From: Inia geoffrensis
Taxonomy: Eukaryota; Chordata; Mammalia; Artiodactyla; Iniidae
DNA: 64,000 nucleotides
Reading direction: 5' to 3'
Assembly (NCBI GenBank): GCA_036417435.1
Contig: CM070913.1
Coordinates: 17,328,680 to 17,392,679, forward strand
Below, piece after piece: positions 23,835 through 35,500 of this stretch. Numbering within the stretch: the first letter of the stretch is position 1; each line of letters starts with the position of its first letter. The notes beneath the pieces were generated by a model. It ran no database searches. It was not told where the DNA came from and was given only the letters and a program-made list of their open reading frames with translations. The position numbers and the translations under genes were made by a program.

Positions 23835-24249
23835 GTGCCGTGGTTCTTGGTCTTAATGTCAGTTTCAACAATTTGGGTAAAGAAAGTAAGGAGGATGCTA
23901 AAGGAAGCCAGTTTGCTGATGAAGAAAGCCACTGTACCCTGGGCAGGGCTGACTTAACTTGTCTACTCTTTAATCAGCATGGTTATCTTTAGACATGCTT
24001 GTTCATTTGAAAAGGTGTCATGATAATTAAGAGAGAGTTTGAGTTCTATTTCAGCATATCCATACAACTGAGACCTAGGCTTTTCTGTTTTCTTCCTTTA
24101 AAAAAACCCAATTCTTGAGTACAAAGGCAATAGTGATTTTATTCCAATAAACTATCAATAAACACCTCACAGAGGTTCTCAAAGCACTGTGTCAGATCAA
24201 TATTTGTGTGTTTAGTTTATCATAGACAGTCTTTTTTAAAAACCTAATA

Positions 24250-24330
24250 CAATGCCTCATTTTACAATTAAAGAAACTGAGACTCAGCGAGCTAGCAGAC
24301 TGGCCTAAGATGATGTGGTTATGCTGTGTT
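24250..24330 (-). repeat. MIR SINE remnant
   Basis: CATTTTACAATTAAAGAAAC followed by TGAGACTCAGCGAGC. Confidence 0.6.
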
Positions 24331-24757
24331 AGAGTAGAAATGCTGCTCTTGATTTGTAAATTCCTCATTCAAGTATCACCCCCAAAAGTTTAACTTTGTC
24401 TAATAAAACCCCATGTCATAAAATATAATTTTTGGTGTTTCCTTTTTTGGACCTGTCTCTACCTTCAGAATGTTTTATGTCAAAATAAATATGGCACTTT
24501 AGGGCAGAAAGTGGACTTGAATGCCATCTCAAGAATAATCCATTTGTGTTTCTTTTTTTTAACTGACAAAAATGTATAAAAGTTTAAAGCAACACTTACC
24601 TCAAAATATCATTAATAATTTAAAAAATGATGGAAACTCAATTCTATAATTACAGAGGATAGTGAAGCAGTTACTAAAGCTTAAAAGTCACATGTCAGCT
24701 TGGCAACATGACAAGTTTTTCTAGCTAAACATTTCACTCATTTGTCCCTTTTTCATA

Positions 24758-24782
24758 AAATGTGCTGAATGTCAGCACATTT
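24758..24782. repeat. Short palindrome: 11-bp arms, 3-base loop
   Basis: AAATGTGCTGA, loop ATG, TCAGCACATTT. Perfect pairing; no T-run or other terminator-like context relevant to a mammal. Confidence 0.9.
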
Positions 24783-25339
24783 CATGTTAGAAAGAGGCAT
24801 GTGTCTACTAAGCAACTGGTTTGGTTTTGAGAAACAAACAGCAGTAGGAATTGCTTTAACTAAATTTGTTATTTTCAAATTCTAACAAAAAGTTTTCTGT
24901 TTGTTTTGTTGCTGTTGTTGGTTTATCACTGGTCCTGTATTTACTTAGCACCATACTTTGCACTCTTTGTTTCATGGAGTCCATCGTTCCCATTTGAATG
25001 AAGTGGCCATTTACACCAGCCGCCCTGCGTCCGTAGTTCTTAGTCAAAAGGCAGGGTTTTCATAAACAGGGAAATCTGCCACTCAGGTTTCAATAAATTT
25101 GAAGGAATAGGTTTACCTATTCCAAATAAACCTAAAATAGGCTTATTTTATTTATACTACTCTTTTAAGTCTAGACATTTATCTTTCCTGGTAAATTACA
25201 CTGTATTCTTGTAGAATTCTTTCCTTGTGTAGAAGTAACCCAGACTGGACACTGATTGTTTATGTTAGGTTCGAGCTAGGCAAAATGTGTTGTTCCTTTA
25301 ATTTTAAGTCATTTTTCTAATTTGGTATGAATTTTGTAA

Positions 25340-26500
25340 AAATTAAGATGTAGCTTACATACATTAAAATTCATCTTTTTTAGTGTAAATTTTTGTAGGT
25401 TTTGACCTACGAAATGTATGTGTTCTGTATGTGTTATGTATGTTATGTTATGTATGTGTCTCCTATGATAGTTAAGATATAGAACAGTTCCATCACCCCA
25501 TTATGCCCTGATCAGTACCTCTTTGTGGTCAGATCTCACCCCCCTGGCACCCATTGATCTATTTTGTGTCCCTTTTATAAGAATGTCATATAAATGCAGT
25601 CATTCAGTATGTAGTCTTTTGAGTCTGGTTTCTTTCACTTAACATATGCATTTGAGATTCATTCATGTCATTGTGAATGTGGAGTTTGTCCCTTTTATTG
25701 TCAAGTAGTATTCCATTGTATGGATGTACCACAGTTTGTTTATCCATCCTCCACTGGAGGTACATTTGAGTTGTTTCCAATTTCTGATGGTTATGAATAA
25801 AGCTACTATGAACATTTGTATACAGGTTTTTGTGGGAACATAGGTTTTCATTTCATTTGGGTAAATACCTAGGAGTGGGATCACAGGATTATTTGGTAAG
25901 CATATTTTAAATGTTATAAGAAACTTCCAAACCAGTTTTCAAAGTGGCTGTATCATTTTGCATTCCCACCAGCAATGTATGAGAGTTCTGGTTGCTCCAC
26001 ATCCTTGTCATTATTTGGTTTTGTCAGTTTTTCTGGTTTTAGCATCCTACTGGGTGTGAAATGGTATCTCATTGTGGTTTTGATTTGCACTTCCCTAATG
26101 CCTAATGATGTCGAGCATCTTTATATCTTCTTGAAGAGTTCTTTATGTATTTTATATTAAAGTCTTTTATCAGACAGGTGATTTGCAAATATTTTCTCCC
26201 AATCTGTGATTTATTTTTTCACTCTTTTATCGGTGAAGAAAAGAAACTCTTAATTTTGATGAAGTCTCATTTATCACATTTTATTGTGTAGATTGGGATT
26301 TTGGTGTCATATCTAAAAAAATTACCTTATCAGGGTCACAAAGACTTTCTTCTCTGTTTTATTCTAGAAATTTTATAGTTTTAGTTTTTCACATTTAGGT
26401 AAATCATCTATTTTGGGTTTATTTTTGTAGCTATGAATCAAGGTTCTTTGTTATTATTTTTTTTGTATACAGACATCCAATTTTTCTAGCACTGTTGAAA
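25340..26500 (-). mobile_element. Ancient LINE-1 fragment, ORF2 end and 3' UTR
   Basis: The minus strand carries a diverged ORF2 C-terminus at 25663-25884 (PLLGIYPNEMKTYVPTKTC, LWYIHTMEYYLTIK). Upstream on that strand are further diverged ORF2 sequences. It is much more degraded than L1-A to L1-C. Confidence 0.85.
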
Positions 26501-29500
26501 GACTAGAGTGAGTTTTAAATTATTGTTAAAATTTCTTTTTAAATAAGTTACTTAGTGATTTTTATATTATTTAAGATTATTGTCTCCCTTAAATAATTTT
26601 ATTATTTAAAATTTAAAGAAAAAGTTGCCTTAAATACCCTAAACTTTAAATTGCCCATAATTGATATGAGTTTGACATTTCTGTCTAGAAAAGTTCTTGT
26701 ACTTGTTTTTACATATTTAAATAGTAAATCAAAGAGTAGTAATGTCTGAGAACCCAAGTTAAATTCAAGTAATTTCCTAGAGTTGGAGCACGTAAAAATG
26801 AAGTTATTATATCCTTGAAAATTGAATAATGAAGATTATGTTACAAAATAGTAATGCAGTTCCCCTAAGTAGCATTAATTATTCCCTCTTCTTTTCCCAT
26901 AGCACTTTGTCTTACTTTGATTATGGCTCTTCTTATTTTGTATTATAAATACTTCTTTCTGTGTTGGTTGCCTTCATGATACTAAAGGGCAAAGATTATG
27001 ATTTAGTCAGATTTTTATTCCCCAGTACCTAGGGAGGGCCTAAAACCCAAAAATGTTGTTACATTGAGTAGTGCAAACGTTTTTCAGTGTATTAACATGT
27101 ATTGATACTAGTTGAGTGATGATATATACAGACTTTACGTTGCCATATTTCAATGATTTAAAGATACACATTTTTTTGTATTTTGACATTTTGGAAATAG
27201 GGTAGCTTCCCCAATTGATAGCATCTTATAATTGCTGCAGGCCCAACGGGAGGTAGGATGTAGTTGTCACCATTTGTGCTAGCCAAACCTGGTCAAAGTT
27301 GTTCATGTTGTACTTCGGTGGAGTTCTGCACTTGTTGGTAATACATGTGTTGAACTTTACTGCCTTCTAAAATGTCTTCAGAAAGATTGTATTATGATTC
27401 AACATTGAAACAAAAGTTGCTGTGTAGGTAAAATGGTATGGAAACAACAGCAGGGAATAAATCTGATATTAGTGAAGCAAATACATCTGTGTCTGCAAGG
27501 GCTTTTCCAGTAACTACAAACAAAGGAATGAGAAAGCATTGTATCATTCAAATTAGCAGGAGGTTTTTTTGTGTGTGTGTGTTTTAAGTGATATATAAAG
27601 CAGTGATGAGGGATGTGTCAGGGAGGACCTTCAAGATGGCAGAGGAGTAAGACGTGGAGATCACTTTCCTCCCCACAAATACATCACAAATATATCTACA
27701 TGTGGAACAACTCCTACAGAACACCTGCTGAATGCTGGAAGAAAACCTCAGACTTCCCAAAAGGCAAGAAACTCCCCATGTACCTTGGTAGGGCAAAAGA
27801 AGAAAGGAAAAACAGAGACCAAAGAATAGGGATGGGACCTGCACCTCTGGGAGGGAGCTGTGAAGGAGGAAAAGTCTGCACACACTAGGAAGCTCCTTCA
27901 CTGGTGGAGACGGGGGCTGGGTGTGGAGGGAAGCTTTGGAGCCACAGAGGAGAGTGCAGCAACAGGGGTACAGAGAGCAAAGTGGAGAGATTCCTGCACA
28001 GAAGATCAGTGCTGACCAACACTCACCAGCCTGAGAGGCTTGTCTGCTCACCTGCCAGGGTGGGTGGGGGCTGGGAGCTGAGGCTCAGGCTTCGGAGGTC
28101 AGATCCCAGAGACAGGACTGGGGTTGGCTGCGTGAATACAGCCTGAAGGGGGCTAGTGCACCACAGCTAGCCGGGAGGAGCCTGGGAAAAAGTCTGGACC
28201 TGCTGAAGAGGCAAGAGACCATTGTTTTGGGGTGCGTGAGGAGAGGAGATTCAGAGCACCGCCTAAATGAGCTCCAGAGATGGGCGCGAGCTGTGGCTAT
28301 CAGCTTGGACCCCAGAGGCAGGCATGGAATGCTAACGCTGCAACTGCAGCCACCAAGAATCCTGTGTGCAAGCACAGGTCACTCTCCACACCTCCCCTCC
28401 TGGGAGCCTGTGCAGCCCGCCACTGCCAGAGTCCCGTGATCCAGGGACAACTTCCCCAGGAGAACACATGGCGTTCCTCAGGCTGTTGCAACATTTTGGC
28501 TTCTGCCGCCGCAGGCTCGCCCCATATTCCATACCCCTCCCTCCCCCGGCCTGAGTGAGCCAGAGCCCCTGAATCAGCTACTCCGTTAACCCCCTCCTGA
28601 CTGGGTGAAGAACAGATGCCACAGGGTGACCTGTGTGCAGAGGTGGTGCCAAATCCAAAGCTGAACCCCAGGAGCTGTGGGAACAAAGATGAGAAAGGGA
28701 AATCTCTCTGTGCAGCTTATCGAGCAGCACATTAAACCTCCACAGTCAATTCGATGTACCCTGTATCTGTGGAATACCTGAATAGACAACGAATCATCCC
28801 AAAACTGAGGCGGTGGACTTTGGGAGCAACTGTAGACTTGGGGTTTGCTTTCTGCGTCTAATTTGTTTCTAGCTTTATGTTTACCTTAGTTTAGTATTTA
28901 GAGCTTATTATCACTGGTAGATTTATTTATTGATTTGGTGGCTCTCTTTCTTTTTTTTATATATATACATATATATTTTTTTCCCTTTTTCTCTTTTTGG
29001 GAGTGTGTATGTGTATACTTCTTTGTGTGATTTTGTCTGTATAGGTTTACTTTTACCATTTGTCCTAGGGTTCTATCTGTCCGTTTTTTATTAGTATAGT
29101 TTTTAGTGCTTGTTATCATTGGTGGATTTGTTTATTGTTTTGGTTGCTCTCTTCTTTTTTTTTCTTTTAAATTACTTTTTTATTTTAATAATATGTATTT
29201 AAAATTTGTTTATGTTAATTATTTTATTATTTTTCTTTCTTTATTATTTTTTTCTTTTCTCCCTTTTCTTCTGAGCTGTGTGGCAGACAGGGTCTTGGTG
29301 CTTCGGCCAGGTGTCAGGCCTGAGCCTCTGAGGTGGGAGAAACGAGTTCAGGACATTGGTTCACCAGAGACCTACTGGCCCCATGTAATATCAATCGGTG
29401 AGAGCTCTCCTAGAGATCTCCATCTCAACGCTAAGACCCAGCTACCAGCAAGCTCCAGTGCTGGACATCCTAAGCCAAACAATTAGCAAAACAGGAACAC

Positions 29501-30070
29501 AACCAAACCCATTATCAGAGAGACTGCCTAAAATCACAGTAAGTTCACAGACACCCCAAAACATACCACCAGACACGGTTCTGCCCACCAGAAAGACAAG
29601 ATTCAGCCTCATCCATCAGAACACAGGCACCAGTCCCCTCCACCAGGAAGCCTACACAACCCAGTGAAATAACCATATCCACTGGGGGCAGAACCCAAAA
29701 CAATGGGAACTACGAACCTGCAGCCTGTGAAAAGGAGACGCCAAAGACAGTAAGTTAAGCAAAATGAGAAGACAGAGAAATACACAGCAGATGAAGGAGC
29801 AAGGTGAAAACCCACCAGACCAAACTAATGAAGAGGAAATATGCAGTCTACCTGAAAAAGAATTCAGAGTAATGATAGTAAACATGAACCAAAATCTTGG
29901 AAATAGAATGGAAAAAATACAAGAAATGTTTAACAAGGACCTAGAAGAATGAAAGAGCAAATAAACTGATGAACAACAAAATAAATGAAATTAAAAATTT
30001 TCTAGAAGGAATCAGTAGCAGAATAACTGAGGCAGAAGGACAGATAAGTGACCTGGAAGATAAGATAGTG

Positions 30071-30291
30071 GAGGGCTTCCCTGGTGGCACAGTGGTTGAG
30101 AGTCCGCCTGCTGATGCAGGGGACGCGGGTTTGTGCCCCTGTCCAGGAGGATCCTACATGCCATGGAGCGGCTGGGCCCATGAGCCATGGCCTCTGGGCC
30201 TGCGCATCCAGAGCCTGTGCTCCACAATGGGGGAGGCCACAGCAGTGAGAGGCCCGCGTACCTCAAAAAAAAAAAAAAAAAAAAAAAAAAA
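30071..30291 (+). mobile_element. CHR-type SINE inside L1-B ORF1
   Basis: Begins GGGCTTCCCTGGTGGCACAG and ends AGGCCCGCGTACCTC plus a long A-tail. The repeat gatagtg occurs at 30064-30070 and 30293-30299. It interrupts the ORF1 coiled-coil region of L1-B. Confidence 0.95.
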
Positions 30292-30875
30292 CGATAGTGA
30301 AAATAACTACCGCAGAGCAGAGTAAAGAAAAACAAATGAAGAGATTTGAGGACAATCTCAGAGACCTCTGGGACAACATTAAACGCACCAACATTCGAAT
30401 TATAGGGGTCCAGAAGAAGAGAAAAAGAAAGGGACTGAGAAAATATTTGAAGAGATTATAGTTGAAAACGTCCCTAATATGGGAAAGGAAATAGTCAATC
30501 AAGTCCAAGAAGTGCAGAGTCCCATAAACAATAAATCCAAGGAGAACCACGCCAAGACACATATTAATCAAACTATCAGAAATTAAATACAGAGTAAAAA
30601 TATTAAAAGCAGCAAGGGAAAAGCAACAAATAACATACAAGGGAATCCCCATGAGGTTAAAAGCTGATCTTTCAGCAGAAACTCTGCAAGCCAGAAGGGA
30701 GTGGCAGGACATATTTAAAGTGATGAAAGGGAAAAACCTACAACCGAGATTACTCTACCCAGCAAGGATCTCATTCAGATTCGACGGAGAAATTAAAAGC
30801 TTTACAGACAAGCAAAAGCTAAGAGAATTCAGTGCCACCAAACCAGCTTTACAACAAATGCTAAAGGAACTTCTC

Positions 30876-32572
30876 GGCGTTTTTCACAGAAGTAGAACAA
30901 AAAATTTCACAATTTGTGTGGAAACACAAAAGACCCCGAATAGCTAAAGCAATCTTGAGAGCGAAAAACGGAGCTGGAGGAATCAGGCTCCCTGACTTCA
31001 GACTATACTACAAAGCTACAGTAATCAAGACAGTATGGTACTGGCACAAAAACAGAACGATAGATCAATGGAACAGAATAGAAAGCCCAGAGATAAACCC
31101 ACGCACATATGGACACCTTATCTTTGATAATGGTGGCAGGAATATACAGTGGAGAAAGGACAGCCTCTTCAATAAGTGGTGCTGGGAAAACTGGACAGCT
31201 ACATGTAAAAGTATGAGCTTAGATCACTCCCTAACACCATACACAAAAATAAGCTCAAAATGGATTAAAGACCTAAATGTAAGGCCAGAAACTATCAAAC
31301 TTTTAGAGGAAAACATAGGCAGAACACTCTATGACATAAATCACAGCAAGATCCTTTTTGACCCACCTTCTAGAGCAATGGAAATAAAAACAAAAATAAA
31401 CAAATGGGACCTAATGAAACTTCAAAGCTTTTGCACAGCAAAGGAAACCATAAACAAGATCAAAAGACAACCCTCAGAATGGGAGAAAATATTTGCAAAT
31501 GAAGCAACTGACAAAGGATTAATCTCCAAAATTTACAAGCAGCTTATGCAGCTCAATAGCAAAAAAACAAACAACCCAATCCAAAAATGGGCAGAAGACC
31601 TAAATAGACATTTCTCCAAAGAAGATATGCAAACTGCCAACAAACACATGAAAGAATGCTCAACATCAATAATCATTAGAGAAATGCAAATCAAAACTAC
31701 AATGAGATATCATCTCACACCAGTTAGAATGGCCATCATCAAAAAATCTAGAAACAATAAATGCTGGAGAGGGTGTGGACAAAAGGGAACCCTCTTGCAC
31801 TGCTGGTGGGAATGTGAATTGGTTCAGCCACTATGGAGAACAGTATGGAGGTTCCTTAAAAAACTAAAAATAGAACTACCATATGACCCAGCAATCCCAT
31901 TACTGGGCATATACCCTGAGAAAACCAAAATTGAAAAAGAGGCATGTACCAAAATGTTCATCGCAGCTCTATTTACAATAGCCCGGAGATAGAAGCAACC
32001 TAAGTGCCCACCGTCAGAGGAATGGATAAAGAAGATGTGGCACATATACACAATGGAATATTACTCAGCATTAAAAAGAAACGAAATTGAGCTATTTGTA
32101 ATGAGGTGGATAGACCTCGAGTGTGTCATACAGAGTGAAGTAAGTCAGAAAGACAAAGACAAATACCGTATGCTAACACATATATATGGAATTTAAGAAA
32201 AAAAAATGTTATGAAGAACCTAGGGGTAAGACAGGAATAAAGACACAGACCTACTGGAGAACAGACTTGAGGATATGGGGAGGGGGAGGGGTGAGCTATG
32301 AGAGGGCGAGGGAGGGGCATGGGCATATATATACTAACAAACGTAAGGTAGATAGCTAATGGGAAGCAGCCGCTTGGCACAGGGATATCAGCTCGGTGCT
32401 TTGTGACTGCCTGGAGGGGTGGGATAGGGAGGGAAGGATGGAGGGAGACGCAAGAGGGAAGAAATATGTGAACGTCTGTATATATATAACTGATTCACTT
32501 TGTTATAAAGTTGAAACTGACACACCATTGTAGAGCAATTTTAACCCAATAAAGATGTTAAAAAAAAAATAA
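30876..32572 (+). mobile_element. L1-C: 5'-truncated LINE-1 nested in L1-B
   Basis: A 1.7-kb 3' piece of LINE-1 starting abruptly in the C-terminal part of ORF2 ([20 protein letters not shown]) and ending AATAAAGATGTTAAAAAAAAA. It is flanked by a 14-bp exact target-site duplication, taaaggaacttctc, at 30862-30875 and 32573-32586. L1-B sequence continues on either side without loss. This is a textbook 5'-truncated insertion, younger than L1-B. L1-C keeps an open frame from its first bases to a TAG at 31990-31992, where other copies have a Trp codon. Confidence 0.95.
30916..31992 (+). pseudogene. L1 ORF2 C-terminal fragment (in L1-C)
   Basis: The longest open frame in the window (358 codons). 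It matches only the carboxy-terminal, cysteine-containing region of LINE-1 ORF2, for example [20 protein letters not shown], and the [20 protein letters not shown] stretch with its spaced Cys and His residues. It lacks endonuclease and reverse transcriptase domains and has no promoter of its own, so it is transposon residue and not a host gene. Confidence 0.92.
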
Positions 32573-35500
32573 TAAAGGAACTTCTCTAGGCAGGAAACAC
32601 AAGAGAAGGAAAAGACCTACAATAACAAACCCAAAACAATTAAGAAAATGGTAATAGGAACATACATATTGATAATTACCTTGAATGTAAATGGATTAAT
32701 GCTCCAACCAAAAGACATACACTGGCTTAATGGATACAAAAACAAGACCCATATATATGCTGTCTACAAGAGACCCACTTCAGACCCAGGGACACATACA
32801 GACTGAAAGTGAGGAGTTGGAAAAAGATATTCCATGCAAATGGAAATCAAAAGAAAGCTGGAGTAGCAATTCTCATATCAGACAAAATACTCTTTAAATA
32901 AAAATGGTTTGTTACAAGAGACAAAGCAGGACACCACATAATGAACAAGGGATCAATCCAAGAAGAAGAAATAACAATTGTAAATATTTGTGCACCCTAC
33001 ATAGGAGCTCCTCAATACATAAGGAAAATGGTATCAGCCATAAAAGCGGAAATTCACAGTAATACAGTCATAGTAGGGGACTTTAACACCCCACTTTCAC
33101 CAACGGACAGATCATCCAAAATGAAAATAAATAAGGAAACACAAGCTTTAAATTACACATTAAACATGATGGATTTAATTGATATTTATAGGACATTTCA
33201 TCCAAAAACAACAGAATACATTTTCTCCTCAAGTGCTCATGGAATTTTCTCCAGGGTAGATCATATGTTGGTTCACAAATCAAGCCTTGGTAAATTTAAG
33301 AAAATTAAAATCGTATCAAGTATCTTTTCTTACCACAACACTATAAGAGGAGATATCAATTACAGGAAAAAAAGTGTAAAACATGCAAACACACTGGAGG
33401 CTAACCAGTACACTACTAAATAACCAAGAGATCACTGAAGAAATCAAAGAGGAAATCAAAAAATACCTAGAAACAAATGACCATGAAAACACGATAACCC
33501 AAAACCTACGGGATGCAGAAAAAGCAGTTCTAAGATGGAAGTTCATAGCAATACAATCCTATTTCAAGAAACAAGAAAAAACTCAAATAAATAACCTAAA
33601 CTGACACCTAAAGCACTTGGAGAAAGAAGAACAAAAAACCCCCAAACTTAGCAGAAGGAAAGAAATCGTAAAGATCAGAACAGAAATAAATGAAAAGGAA
33701 ATGGAGGAAATGATAGCAAAGAACAATAAAACTAAAAGCTGGTTCTTTGAGAAGGTAAACAAAATTGATAAACCGTTACCCAGACTCATCAAGGAAAGAG
33801 GGAAAAGACTCAAATCAATAGAATGAAACAGAAGAAGTAACAACTGACACTGCAGAAATACAAAGAAACATGAGAGATTTCTACAAGCAACTATATGACA
33901 ATAAAATGGACAACCTGGAAGGAAAGGACAAAATCTTAGAAAAGCACAACCATCTGAGACTGAACCAGGAAGAAATAGAAAAGATAAACAGACCAATCAC
34001 AAGCACTGAAATTGAAACTGTGATTAAAAATCTTCCAACAAAAGCCCAGAACCAGATGGCTTCACAGGCAGATTCTAACAAACATTTAGAGAAGAGCTAA
34101 CATCTATCCTTCTCAAACTCCTCCAAAATGTAGCAGAGGGAGGAACACTCCCAAACTCATTCTACAAGGCCACCATCACCTTATACTGAAACCAGACAAG
34201 GATGTCACAAAAAAAAGAAAACTACAGGCCAATATCATTGATGAACACAGATGCAAAAATCCTCAACAAAATACTAGTAAACAGAATCCAACAGCACATT
34301 AAAAGGATCATACACCATGATCAAGTGGGGTTTATCCCAGGAATGCAAGGATTCTGCAGTGTATGCAAATCAGTCAATGTGATACACCATATTAACAAAC
34401 TGAAGGATAAAAACCACATGATCATCTCAATAGATGCAGAAAAAGCTTTTGACAAAATTCAACACCCATTTATGATAAAAACCCTACAGAAAGTAGGCAT
34501 AGCGGAAACTTCAACATAATAAAGGCCATATATGACAAACCCGCAGCCAACATCGTTCTCAACGGTGAAAAACTGAAACCATTTCCACTAAAATCAGGAA
34601 CAAGACAAGGTTGCCCACCCTCACTGCTGTTATTCAACATAGTTTTGGAGGTTTTAGCCACAGCAGTCAGAGAAGAAAAAGAAATAAAAGGAATCCAAAT
34701 CAGAAAAGAAGAAGTAAAGCTGTCACTGTTTGCAGATGATGTGGTACTATACAGAGAGAATCCTAAAGATGCTACCAGAAAACTACTAGAGCTAATCAGG
34801 GAATTCGGTAAAGTAGCCGGATACAAAATTAATGCACAGAATTCTCTTGCATTCCTATACACTAATGATGAAAAATCTGAAAGAGAAATTAAGGAAACAC
34901 TCCCATTTACCATTGCAACAAAAAGAATAAAACACCTAGGAATAAGCCTACCTAAGGAGACAAAATTCCTGTATGCAGAAAACTATGATATTGATGAAGG
35001 AAATTAAAGATTATACAGAAAGATGGAGAGATATACCATGTTCTTTGATTGGAAGAATCAGCACTGTGAAAATAACTATATTACCCAAAGCAATCTACAT
35101 ATTCAATGCAATCTGTATCAAACTACCAGTGGCATTTTTCACAGAACTGGAACAAAAAATTTTACAATTTGTATGGAAACACAAAAGGCTCCTAATAGCC
35201 AAAGCAATCTTGAGAAAGAAAAATGGAGCTGGAGGAATCAGACTCCTGGAATTCAGACTATACTACAAAGCCACAGTAATCAAGACAGTATGTTACTGGC
35301 ACAAAAACAGAAATATATATCAGTGGAACAGGATCGAAAGCCCAGAGATAAACCCATGCACATATGGTCACCTTACCTTTGATAAAGGAGGCAAGAATAT
35401 ACAGTGGAGAAAAGACAGCCTCTTCAATAAGTGGTGCTGGGAAAACTGGACAGCTACATGTAAAAGAATGAAATTAGAACACTCCCTAACACCATACACA

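Noticed and set aside
23560..23871. Open frames of about 100 codons repeated at many sites (containing phrases such as SPPADAGDTGSCPGPG)
   Set aside because: These are translations of CHR SINEs; the same peptide appears at every SINE copy in either strand, so they are not proteins.
30916..31992. Longest open frame (358 codons) as a possible host gene
   Set aside because: It matches only the C-terminal part of LINE-1 ORF2 and sits in a 5'-truncated L1 with a target duplication.
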